Assembly: GCA_001603335.1 (NCBI GenBank)
Contig: LUYR01000394.1
Span: forward strand, 1 to 8,159
Origin: Rhodospirillales bacterium Alpha_05
GTDB taxonomy: Bacteria; Pseudomonadota; Alphaproteobacteria; Rhodospirillales; Rhodospirillaceae
Length of the DNA: 8,159 nt
Direction of reading: 5' to 3'
Shown here piece after piece: positions 1 to 5,774 of this stretch. The notes under the pieces were generated by a model. The model saw only the letters and a list, made by a program, of their open reading frames with translations. It was not told the origin of the DNA and did no database searches. Position 1 is the first letter of the stretch. The number at the start of each line of letters is the position of its first letter. The position numbers and the translations under genes are program-made.

Positions 1-41
1 GGCGGCGTCGCGGGGGTGTTCTGGTGTTCCACGAGTTCCAT
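1..41 (-). CDS. Start of an unidentified protein (N-terminal fragment, runs off the left edge)
   Basis: An ATG at 41 reading leftwards opens a frame that stays open to the window edge, giving 13 codons that begin M-E-L-V-E-H-Q-N-T-P. Purine-rich sequence lies just upstream: AGGGGA about 10 bases before the ATG, and GAAGGA directly against it. A promoter-like pair lies at 104-132. The fragment is too short to identify. In related alphaproteobacteria the gene after ptsP can be a RodZ-like helix-turn-helix protein or prfA. The visible residues do not look like the start of PrfA, and a RodZ-like protein is only a guess from gene order. That this is a real start is moderately likely; its function is unknown. 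Confidence 0.45.
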   Translation of the reverse strand, partial: MELVEHQNTPATP

Positions 42-103
42 TCCTTCGCTGTCCCCTGCCCGGCTCCGAGAGGTGTGACCCTGAGCGGCGTCGAGCGGCG
101 CTT

Positions 104-132
104 AGTATGTCCGGAAGCGATCCCTCATGCAA
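104..132 (-). promoter_or_regulatory. Possible sigma-70-type promoter downstream of ptsP
   Basis: Read on the minus strand, TTGCAT (132-127) and CATACT (109-104) are separated by exactly 17 bases. Transcription would start near position 97, about 55 bases before the ATG at 41. The matches to consensus are modest (3/6 and 4/6). The same CATACT hexamer serves as the -10 candidate in front of ubiG. If real, the gene at the left edge has its own promoter and does not depend only on read-through from ptsP. Confidence 0.3.
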
Positions 133-144
133 TGGCGGATATCC

Positions 145-158
145 CGCCGCGAACGGCG
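145..158 (-). other. Short GC-rich hairpin with a TTCG loop after ptsP
   Basis: CGCCG-TTCG-CGGCG forms a perfect 5-bp stem capped by a UUCG-type tetraloop, 37 bases beyond the ptsP stop codon on the transcribed strand. A second, mutually exclusive pairing (GGCGG/CCGCC around GATAT) lies immediately downstream. No T-run follows, so it is not a classical intrinsic terminator. It may stabilise the 3' end of the ptsP message or cause pausing. Confidence 0.3.
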
Positions 159-194
159 AAGACAACGCATCAAGCTATTGGAAACATTCGATTC

Positions 195-2456
195 TTAGAT
201 TTGGATGCCGTGATCCAGGGCGTACCCCGCAAGGCCGTTGCGGAGACTGTGGCCGGTGGTGCGGATGGCTTTGCGCACCACCCGGCCCACGTCCTCGGCG
301 CTCATGCTGAGGATCATCGCCTTGATCGGACCGACCGCCGGTCCGTTGACCGAGAGGCGCCGGAAGCCCAGGCCCACCAGCGCCATCGCGTCGACCGGGC
401 TCGCCGCCATCTCGCCGCACACCGAAACCGGGGTGCACGCCGCGTCGCACGCGTCGACGAGGTGTTCGAGGAAGCCGAGGAATGGCGGCGAAAGCAAGTC
501 GTAGCGTTCGGCGATGCGCTGGTTGGCGCGATCCCGCGCAAACAGGAACTGCGCGAGGTCGTTGGAGCCGACCGAGATGAAGTCGGCGCAGCGCAGCAAC
601 TGCGGCAGCTGGAACGCCAGCGACGGCACTTCGAGCATGCAGCCGACCTTGAGGTCGCGCGGCAGCGGCTCGCCACGGCGGCGCGCACGGGCGAGTTCGA
701 GATCGAGAATGCGGCGCGCGGCGTCGAACTCGGCGACCTCGGCGATCATCGGGAACATCACCGACAGCGGCCGCCCCTCCGACGCGCGGATCAGGGCGCG
801 CAGCTGGTGGCGCATGATCGCCGGATGGTCGAGGGTGATGCGGATCGAGCGCCAGCCCATCGCCGGGTTTTCCTCGCCGGCGTTCTGCCAGTAGGGCAGC
901 ATCTTATCGCCGCCGACGTCGAGGGTCCGGAAGCACACCGGGCGGCCCGCCGCCTGGTCGATCACCGAGCGGTAGAGCGCGGTCTGGACGTCGACGTCGG
1001 GGCTGTCGGCGCGCACCATGAACGGCAGCTCGGTGCGATAGAGGCCGATGCCGTCGGCGTTGACCTCGTCGAGCATCGGCATGTCGGCGAGCAGGCCCGC
1101 ATTCATCAGGAGCGAAACCTCGGCGCCGTCGCGGGTGCGCGCGGGCAGGTCGCGCAGGGTGGCGTAGACCTTCTGCTTTTCGAGGCGCATCCGCACCGTC
1201 GCGACGAAGGTGTCGGCGACGTCCTCGCTCGGGCGGATGAACACCGAGCCGTTGTCGCCGTCGACGATCACCGGGTCGCCCGCGCCGATCGTGCCCACCA
1301 CCTCGGGCACCCGCGCCACCATCGGAATGTTGAGCGCGCGCGCGATGATCGCGACGTGCATCGACGGCGAGCCCTCTTCCAGAACCACGCCGCGCACGCG
1401 GGAAAGGTCGTAGTCGAGCAGGTCGGCGGGGCCGAAGGTGCGCGCGATCAGGATCGCGTGGTCCGGCAGGGTCTTGCGCTCCATCGGGTCCTTGCCCATC
1501 AGGTGCAGCATCAGCCGGTCGGTGAGGTCTTCGAGATCGTGCAGGCGCTCGCGGATGTAGGGGTCGACCACCGCCTGCATCCGCGTGCGGTTCTCCTCCT
1601 GGGCGCGCTGCACCGCGGCTTCGGCCGAAAGGCCGCCGCTGATGTGGGCGCGGATCCGCTCGATCCAGCCGCGGTCGGCGGCGAACATCCGGTAGGCCTC
1701 GAGGATGTCGCGGTATTCGCTCTTGCCGATCTCCTCAGCCGCGAGCATCTCGTCGAGCGAGGTGTGCATGCGCTCCAGGGCGTCGTCGAAGCGCCGCGCC
1801 TCCTGCTCCGGATCTTCCGAAACCAGTTGCTTGACGAACGGCACCTTGCGGTGGAGGTACGCGGTGCCCACGCCCAAGCCGGGCGAGAGCTTGAGGCCGT
1901 TGATCCGCAGCGGCACCACGGCGGTGCCGTCCACCGGAATCTGCTCCCGCCGGTCGATCAGGTTGCCCGCGGTCAAAAGCTCGGCGAGGACCATCGCGAC
2001 GGTTTCGAGCGCCTCGATCTCCTCAGGCGCGAAGCCGCGGGTCTCGGTGGTCTGCACCACCAGCACGCCCGCCACCCGCGCGGTGCGCACGATCGGCACG
2101 CCCAAGAACGAGCGGTAGGGTTCTTCGCCGGTTTCCGGGCGATAGGCGAAGTTGGGATGGCTCCACGCGTCGGACAGCGCGAGCGCGCGCGGGTGCGCGG
2201 CGATGAAGCCGACCAGGCCCTCGCCGACGCGCAGGCGCGTCTGGTGCACGGCGGACTTGCGCAGGCCTTCGGTGGCGAAGAGCTCGAGAACTTCACCGGC
2301 CCGCATCACGTAGCAGGAACACACCGCCGCCTGGAGTTCCTCGGCGATGCACCGCACGATGATGTTGAGCCGGTCCTCGGGGAGGCCGGGTTTCGCCATC
2401 ACCTCGCGAATTCGCCCGAGGAGGCGGCGCGAGACGACGGCGGCATCTCCGGGCAT
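195..2456 (-). CDS. ptsP: Phosphoenolpyruvate-protein phosphotransferase EI-Ntr (PtsP)
   Basis: Cytoplasmic first enzyme of the nitrogen PTS. It takes phosphate from PEP and passes it to NPr (PtsO), then to EIIA-Ntr. The 753 residues match the usual family length. Domain order: N-terminal GAF domain (about 1-160), PEP-utilising N-terminal domain (about 190-320), swivelling phosphohistidine domain (about 330-405) and PEP-binding TIM barrel (about 430-720). The phospho-accepting histidine is H367 in GSPSMHVAIIAR. PEP-site motifs are GIGLYRTE (R474), RTLDVGGDK (R510), MLEVPS (E609), GSNDLAQF (N632, D633) and CGEMA (C680). No key residue is missing. The ATG at 2456 overlaps the upstream TGA by one base (TGATG), and AAGGG lies 9 bases before it. 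The open frame extends further upstream but only through the neighbouring gene. In other alphaproteobacteria the GAF domain senses glutamine and lowers autophosphorylation, linking nitrogen status to (p)ppGpp; the same here is inference. Confidence 0.95.
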   Translation of the reverse strand: MPGDAAVVSRRLLGRIREVMAKPGLPEDRLNIIVRCIAEELQAAVCSCYVMRAGEVLELFATEGLRKSAVHQTRLRVGEGLVGFIAAHPRALALSDAWSHPNFAYRPETGEEPYRSFLGVPIVRTARVAGVLVVQTTETRGFAPEEIEALETVAMVLAELLTAGNLIDRREQIPVDGTAVVPLRINGLKLSPGLGVGTAYLHRKVPFVKQLVSEDPEQEARRFDDALERMHTSLDEMLAAEEIGKSEYRDILEAYRMFAADRGWIERIRAHISGGLSAEAAVQRAQEENRTRMQAVVDPYIRERLHDLEDLTDRLMLHLMGKDPMERKTLPDHAILIARTFGPADLLDYDLSRVRGVVLEEGSPSMHVAIIARALNIPMVARVPEVVGTIGAGDPVIVDGDNGSVFIRPSEDVADTFVATVRMRLEKQKVYATLRDLPARTRDGAEVSLLMNAGLLADMPMLDEVNADGIGLYRTELPFMVRADSPDVDVQTALYRSVIDQAAGRPVCFRTLDVGGDKMLPYWQNAGEENPAMGWRSIRITLDHPAIMRHQLRALIRASEGRPLSVMFPMIAEVAEFDAARRILDLELARARRRGEPLPRDLKVGCMLEVPSLAFQLPQLLRCADFISVGSNDLAQFLFARDRANQRIAERYDLLSPPFLGFLEHLVDACDAACTPVSVCGEMAASPVDAMALVGLGFRRLSVNGPAVGPIKAMILSMSAEDVGRVVRKAIRTTGHSLRNGLAGYALDHGIQI

Positions 2457-2470
2457 CAGGCCACGCCCTT
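2454..2470 (-). promoter_or_regulatory. ptsP ribosome-binding site and TGATG stop-start overlap
   Basis: On the minus strand AAGGG (2470-2466) is followed after 9 bases by TGATG. There the TGA (2458-2456) ends the nitronate-monooxygenase-like gene and the ATG (2456-2454) starts ptsP. This fixes the ptsP start and suggests translational coupling, so the two proteins are probably made from one message in linked amounts. Confidence 0.7.
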
Positions 2471-3520
2471 CGCTTCCTCGGGCGTTGCCGAACGCGGATT
2501 GCGCTGGTCGAGGGCGTCGAGCGCCTGACCGATGATCTCGTCGAAGATCGCAACCACGCTCTGCTCGGAGGAAACCATGCCGACGCTCTGGCCCGCCATC
2601 AGCGAGCCGTTCTCGACGTCGCCGTCGATCACCGCGCGCCGCAGCGCGCCCGCCCAGAAGTGCTCGATCTCGAGCTGGGCCGACTTCTGGTCGACCTCGC
2701 CGCGATGGAACTTCTCGATCACGGTGCGCTGCATTTCCATGAAGCGCTCGGTGCCGGCGTTGGCGATCGCACGCACCGGGATCACCGGGAACTGCGGGTC
2801 GATCTGCATCGAGGTGACCGCGTCGCGCGCCGAGGCGCGGATGAACGCCTGCTTGAACTTGGGGTGCGCGATGCACTCGAAGGCGCAAACGAAGCGGGTG
2901 CCGAGCTGCACGCCCGCCGCGCCCATTTCGAGATACGACAGCATCGCCTCGCCGCGGCCGATGCCGCCCGCGACGAACACCGGCACCTGCGGCGCCATCG
3001 GCGGCAGAATTTCCTGCGCCAGCACCGAGGTCGAGACCGGGCCGATGTGGCCACCGGCTTCCGCGCCTTCGATGACGAGCGCGTCCGCGCCTGCGCGCAC
3101 CAGCTTTTTCGCCAGCACCAGGGCCGGGGCGAAGCAGATCACCTTGGCTCCGAACGCCTTGATCCGCTTGATCGCCGCGGTGGTCGGCAGGCCGCCCGCG
3201 AGGACCACGTGGCCGACGTGATGCGCGCCGCAGACGTCGATCAGCTCGTCGAGCTGCGGGTGCATGGTGATCAGGTTGACGCCGAACGGACGGTCGGTGA
3301 GGGTCTTGGTCGCCGCAATTTCTTTGTCGAGCAGTTCGGGCGGCATCGAGCCCGAGGCGAGCACGCCGAAGCCGCCGGCGTTCGAGATCGCCGCGACCAG
3401 GTTACGCTCCGACACCCACGACATCGCGCCGCCGAGCACGGCGTAATCGCAGCCCAGGAATTCCCGCCCGCGCTGCCACAGGCGGTCGAGATCTTTGTAC
3501 GTTTGCCGAGTCCTGCTCAT
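2456..3520 (-). CDS. FMN-dependent nitronate monooxygenase / FabK-like protein
   Basis: A 354-residue TIM-barrel flavoprotein of the 2-nitropropane dioxygenase (NPD) superfamily, predicted cytoplasmic. Family members oxidise alkyl nitronates with O2, or as FabK reduce enoyl-ACP. The N-terminal region holds a GGAMSWVSERNLVAAISNAG-type FMN-binding segment (about 30-49). The core motif EGAEAGGHIG spans 151-160, with H158 at the position of the catalytic histidine in FabK-like enzymes. Flavin-phosphate loops follow at VAGGIGRG (183-190) and GAAGVQLGTRF (200-210). The C-terminal third carries the AGQSVGMV segment common in NPD-like proteins. The start is the ATG at 3520, with a GGGGAGAGA purine run upstream at slightly long spacing. 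The gene follows lysC after a 120-base gap and overlaps ptsP by one base. The true substrate cannot be read from sequence, and a FabK-type role is not excluded. A gene in this place is, as I recall, common in Rhodospirillales, but no pathway link to ptsP is established. Confidence 0.85.
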   Translation of the reverse strand: MSRTRQTYKDLDRLWQRGREFLGCDYAVLGGAMSWVSERNLVAAISNAGGFGVLASGSMPPELLDKEIAATKTLTDRPFGVNLITMHPQLDELIDVCGAHHVGHVVLAGGLPTTAAIKRIKAFGAKVICFAPALVLAKKLVRAGADALVIEGAEAGGHIGPVSTSVLAQEILPPMAPQVPVFVAGGIGRGEAMLSYLEMGAAGVQLGTRFVCAFECIAHPKFKQAFIRASARDAVTSMQIDPQFPVIPVRAIANAGTERFMEMQRTVIEKFHRGEVDQKSAQLEIEHFWAGALRRAVIDGDVENGSLMAGQSVGMVSSEQSVVAIFDEIIGQALDALDQRNPRSATPEEAKGVA

Positions 3521-3587
3521 CGCGGTTCGGTCTCTCCCCAGAGAATGCCCTTGGCGGTTGGCCCCTCGCCCTCCGCCGCGATCCTAG

Positions 3588-3642
3588 GAACACCGGCGCC
3601 CGGTGGCCGCCCCATCGCAGGGCGGCCGCCGCGGCGGTGTTC
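3588..3642 (-). other. Long imperfect GC-rich hairpin at the lysC 3' end
   Basis: An inner perfect 8-bp stem (3605-3612 with 3620-3627, 7-base loop) continues outwards through 3601-3603/3629-3631 and 3597-3598/3632-3633. It ends in a perfect outer 8-bp arm, GAACACCG (3588-3595) with CGGTGTTC (3635-3642). That makes about 21 Watson-Crick pairs with a few interruptions. Its outer edge overlaps the lysC stop codon (3641-3643). The minus-strand sequence after it has no real T-run, so a simple intrinsic terminator is not supported. It may pause transcription, protect the lysC 3' end or set the lysC to downstream-gene expression ratio. Confidence 0.5.
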
Positions 3643-4858
3643 AGCGCGCGTCCAGCCCGTAGGCGGTGTGCAGGGCACGCAGCGCGAGTTCGGTGTACTC
3701 TTCCTCGATCAGGACGCTGACCTTGATCTCGGACGTGCTGATCACGAGGATATTGATGCCGCGTTCCGCAAGGGCCGAGAACATTTTTTGCGCCACGCCC
3801 GCGTGGGTGCGCATGCCGACGCCGATCACCGAAACCTTGACCACGGTGTCGCTGTGGTTGAGGTCGCGATAGTCGACGACGCTGCGAACCTGCTCCAACA
3901 CCTTGAGCGCGCGCGGCAGATCGGTGCGCGGCACGGTGAAGGTCATGTCGGTGTGGCCCTCTTCCGACACGTTCTGCACGATCATGTCGACATTGATATT
4001 GGCCTCGGCGAGCGGGCCGAACAAGGCGGCGGCGATGCCCGGATGGTCCTTCACCCCTTGGATGGTGACCTTGGCTTCATCCCGGCTATACGCGATGCCG
4101 CTGACAATTTCCTTTTCCACGATGTCTTCCTCGTCGCAAACCAGGGTTCCGGGAATGTCTTCGAAGCTGGACAGCACCTGCAGGTTGACGCGATGCTTCA
4201 TCGCCATCTCGACCGAGCGGGTCTGCAACACCTTCGCCCCCAAGGACGCCATTTCCAGCATTTCCTCGTAGGTGATACGCGGCAATTTGCGCGCCTTGGG
4301 CACGATTCGCGGATCGGTGGTATAAACCCCATCGACGTCGGTGTAAATATCGCAGCGATCCGCCTGGAGCGCGGCCGCCAGCGCCACCGCCGAGGTGTCC
4401 GAGCCGCCGCGACCCAGGGTGGTGATGCGGCCATCGGTGCCGATCCCCTGGAAGCCCGCGACCACCGGAATCTCGCCCGCATCCATGCGCGCGATCAACT
4501 CCTCGGTGCCGATATCCATGATCCGCGCGCGCCCGTGGGCGTCGTCGGTGCGGATCGGAACCTGCCAGCCGGCGAACGACCGCGCCTTCAGGCCCATCGC
4601 CTGGAGGAGGATCGCGAGCAGGCCCACGGTCACCTGTTCGCCGGTCGAGACCACCGAATCATATTCGGCGGTGTCGTAGAGCGGATTGGCTTCCTGGCAG
4701 TAGGCGACCAACTGGTTGGTCACTCCGGACATCGCCGAAAGCACCACCGCAACCTGGTTGCCGGCGTCGATCTCTTTTTTTACCAATCGGGCGACGTTGC
4801 GGATACGCTCCATATTCGCAACCGAGGTGCCGCCGAATTTTTGGACAATACGGGCCAT
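3641..4858 (-). CDS. lysC: Aspartate kinase (aspartokinase)
   Basis: Phosphorylates L-aspartate with ATP, the first step to lysine (and diaminopimelate for the cell wall), threonine and methionine. The 405 residues are the usual length for the single-domain-kinase LysC type. The kinase domain begins with the signature KFGGTSVAN (7-15). STGEQVTVGLLA (71-82) lies in the substrate region, and the nucleotide/substrate loop GRGGSDTSAVALAAAL spans 149-164. YTDVDGVYTTDPR follows at 172-184. Two ACT regulatory domains occupy about 264-335 and 342-405, and include the VDMIVQNVSEEG and ISTSEIKVSVLI segments expected of feedback-controlled enzymes. Inhibition by lysine and/or threonine is inferred from the family. 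The start is the ATG at 4858, directly before the conserved ARIVQKFGGTS. A longer in-frame extension towards 5011 would run into ubiG and has no family-like sequence. The SD is weak (AGAGA). It is divergent from ubiG. Confidence 0.96.
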   Translation of the reverse strand: MARIVQKFGGTSVANMERIRNVARLVKKEIDAGNQVAVVLSAMSGVTNQLVAYCQEANPLYDTAEYDSVVSTGEQVTVGLLAILLQAMGLKARSFAGWQVPIRTDDAHGRARIMDIGTEELIARMDAGEIPVVAGFQGIGTDGRITTLGRGGSDTSAVALAAALQADRCDIYTDVDGVYTTDPRIVPKARKLPRITYEEMLEMASLGAKVLQTRSVEMAMKHRVNLQVLSSFEDIPGTLVCDEEDIVEKEIVSGIAYSRDEAKVTIQGVKDHPGIAAALFGPLAEANINVDMIVQNVSEEGHTDMTFTVPRTDLPRALKVLEQVRSVVDYRDLNHSDTVVKVSVIGVGMRTHAGVAQKMFSALAERGINILVISTSEIKVSVLIEEEYTELALRALHTAYGLDAR

Positions 4859-4878
4859 GACAAGGTATCTCTGATTCT

Positions 4879-4903
4879 GTCGCGCGCGGGTCACAGGCGC
4901 GAC
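4879..4903 (-). promoter_or_regulatory. 7-bp hairpin in the lysC leader
   Basis: GTCGCGC (4879-4885) and GCGCGAC (4897-4903) are perfect inverted copies separated by 11 bases, and end about 20 bases before the lysC start codon. Just upstream on the transcript is a run of seven G (4918-4912) that can pair with the following CCCC. The hairpin also spans the stop codon of the candidate leader ORF (4891-4893). It could affect lysC ribosome access or transcription elongation. It has no resemblance that I can see to the lysine riboswitch. Confidence 0.35.
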
Positions 4904-4968
4904 CGGGGCCTCCCCCCCGAAGCCAACCAAAATCGTCCGGCTTGCCTCACAACCGGCAGGTCCTTCAT
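4891..4968 (-). CDS. Possible 25-residue leader ORF upstream of lysC
   Basis: An ATG at 4968 on the minus strand is preceded by a near-ideal ribosome-binding site, AAGGAG (4979-4974), with 5-base spacing. This is clearly better than the site in front of lysC. The frame runs 25 codons to TGA (4893-4891) and ends 32 bases before the lysC ATG in a different frame. The peptide begins M-K-D-L-P-V-V-R and ends R-P-R-S-R-L. It is basic and not enriched in lysine, threonine or methionine codons, so it is not an obvious attenuation peptide. A caveat is that if the promoter at 4964-4993 is the main one, its start site would lie inside this ORF and the ribosome site would not be transcribed. Treat it as a candidate only. 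Confidence 0.22.
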   Translation of the reverse strand: MKDLPVVRQAGRFWLASGGRPRSRL

Positions 4969-4971
4969 ACT
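4942..4971 (+). promoter_or_regulatory. Candidate ubiG promoter
   Basis: TTGCCT (4942-4947) and CATACT (4966-4971) are separated by 18 bases. Each matches the sigma-70 consensus at 4 of 6 positions. Transcription would start near 4978, giving a leader of about 25 bases that contains the ubiG ribosome site AAGGG (4992-4996). Its -10 overlaps the candidate lysC -10 on the other strand. Confidence 0.4.
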
Positions 4972-4993
4972 CGCTCCTTATCCTTTTAGGCAA
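4964..4993 (-). promoter_or_regulatory. Candidate lysC promoter
   Basis: Read on the minus strand, TTGCCT (4993-4988) and TATGAA (4969-4964) are separated by 18 bases, each with 4 of 6 consensus matches. Transcription would start near 4957, giving lysC a leader of about 100 bases. The -10 overlaps that of the ubiG candidate, so polymerase could occupy only one promoter at a time. An alternative pair a little upstream (TTGGTC, 17 bases, TAAAAG at 4988-4983) is also possible. Confidence 0.35.
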
Positions 4994-5003
4994 GGGCACT
5001 CCG

Positions 5004-5774
5004 ATGACCAATCAAGCGAAACCGGCAACTTCTCCCGCTGCCGGACACGGTTCGGCCGATCCGGCGGAGATCGCGAAGTTCTCCGCGCTCGCCGACACCT
5101 GGTGGGCGCTCGAAGGCCCGTTCCGGCCGCTGCACAAGTTCAACCCGGTTCGGATCGCGATTCTGAAGCAGCGCCTCGCCGCGCATTTCGGGCGCGACGC
5201 CAGCCTCGAACGCCCGTTCGAGGGCCTGACGCTGCTCGATATCGGCTGCGGCGGCGGCCTGATCGCCGAGCCGATGGCGCGCCTCGGATTTGCCGTCACC
5301 GGCATCGACGCCTCGGAAAAGAACGTCAAGACCGCGGCCAACCACGCCGAGCGCATGCACCTGCCGATCACCTATCGCTGCGCCAAGCCGGAAGACCTCG
5401 AGGCCGAGAACCTCGCCTTCGACGTCGTCCTCGCCCTCGAAGTGGTCGAGCACGTCGCGGATCGCGGCCTGTTCCTCCGCTCGGCGGCCAAGCCGCTCAA
5501 GAGCGGCGGCTTCATGGCGCTCGCCACCCTCAATCGCACGATGAAGAGCCTGCTGATGGCGAAGATCGGCGCGGAATACGTGGTGCGCTGGCTCCCCGCC
5601 GGAACCCACGACTGGCGCGCCTTCGTCAAGCCGTCGGAACTCGCCCACGACCTCCGCAATGCGGGGATGGCCCCGCCCGCATTCTCCGGCCTGAGCTACA
5701 ATCCGTTGCGCGACGCCTGGAGCGAAACCGCCGACCTATCGGTCAATTACATGGCGTTCGCGGTGAAACCTTAA
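5004..5774 (+). CDS. ubiG: Ubiquinone biosynthesis O-methyltransferase UbiG
   Basis: SAM-dependent methyltransferase that carries out both O-methylations in ubiquinone synthesis (2-polyprenyl-6-hydroxyphenol and 3-demethylubiquinol). It acts at the cytoplasmic face of the inner membrane. The 256 residues fit the family. The N-terminal signature includes EIAKFSALADTWWALEGPF (22-40) and PLHKFNPVRI (42-51). Motif I of the SAM site is LLDIGCGGGLIAEPMA (77-92), followed by the acidic residue of GID (100-102). FDVVLALEVVEHV (139-151) and the ATLNRT segment (174-179) follow. About 180-204 is the region used in this family for membrane contact. The ATG at 5004 has AAGGG 7 bases upstream. The gene is divergent from lysC across a 145-base gap, an arrangement I recall from many alphaproteobacteria. 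Its last 39 bases overlap the 3' end of the convergent EAL gene. Confidence 0.95.
   Translation: MTNQAKPATSPAAGHGSADPAEIAKFSALADTWWALEGPFRPLHKFNPVRIAILKQRLAAHFGRDASLERPFEGLTLLDIGCGGGLIAEPMARLGFAVTGIDASEKNVKTAANHAERMHLPITYRCAKPEDLEAENLAFDVVLALEVVEHVADRGLFLRSAAKPLKSGGFMALATLNRTMKSLLMAKIGAEYVVRWLPAGTHDWRAFVKPSELAHDLRNAGMAPPAFSGLSYNPLRDAWSETADLSVNYMAFAVKP

Larger units (their letters stand above)
4941..4994. repeat. Inverted repeat CTTGCCT/AGGCAAG between lysC and ubiG
   Basis: CTTGCCT (4941-4947) and its exact inverted copy AGGCAAG (4988-4994) flank 40 bases that contain the candidate -10 elements of both divergent genes. Each arm contains TTGCCT in -35 position for one direction. The symmetry can be explained by mirror-image promoters. 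A regulator operator is the alternative, but the spacing between arms is long for a single dimer. Confidence 0.5.

Noticed and set aside
24..2528. 834-codon open frame on the plus strand opposite ptsP
   Set aside because: It is the complement of ptsP, which has all family motifs. The translation is rich in R, H, A, D and V with no recognisable domain, typical of a stop-poor antisense frame in GC-rich coding DNA.
4859..4957. Lysine riboswitch in the lysC leader
   Set aside because: The leader is about 100 bases, shorter than the lysine riboswitch, and I see none of its conserved junction motifs. Known examples are mainly in Firmicutes and gammaproteobacteria.
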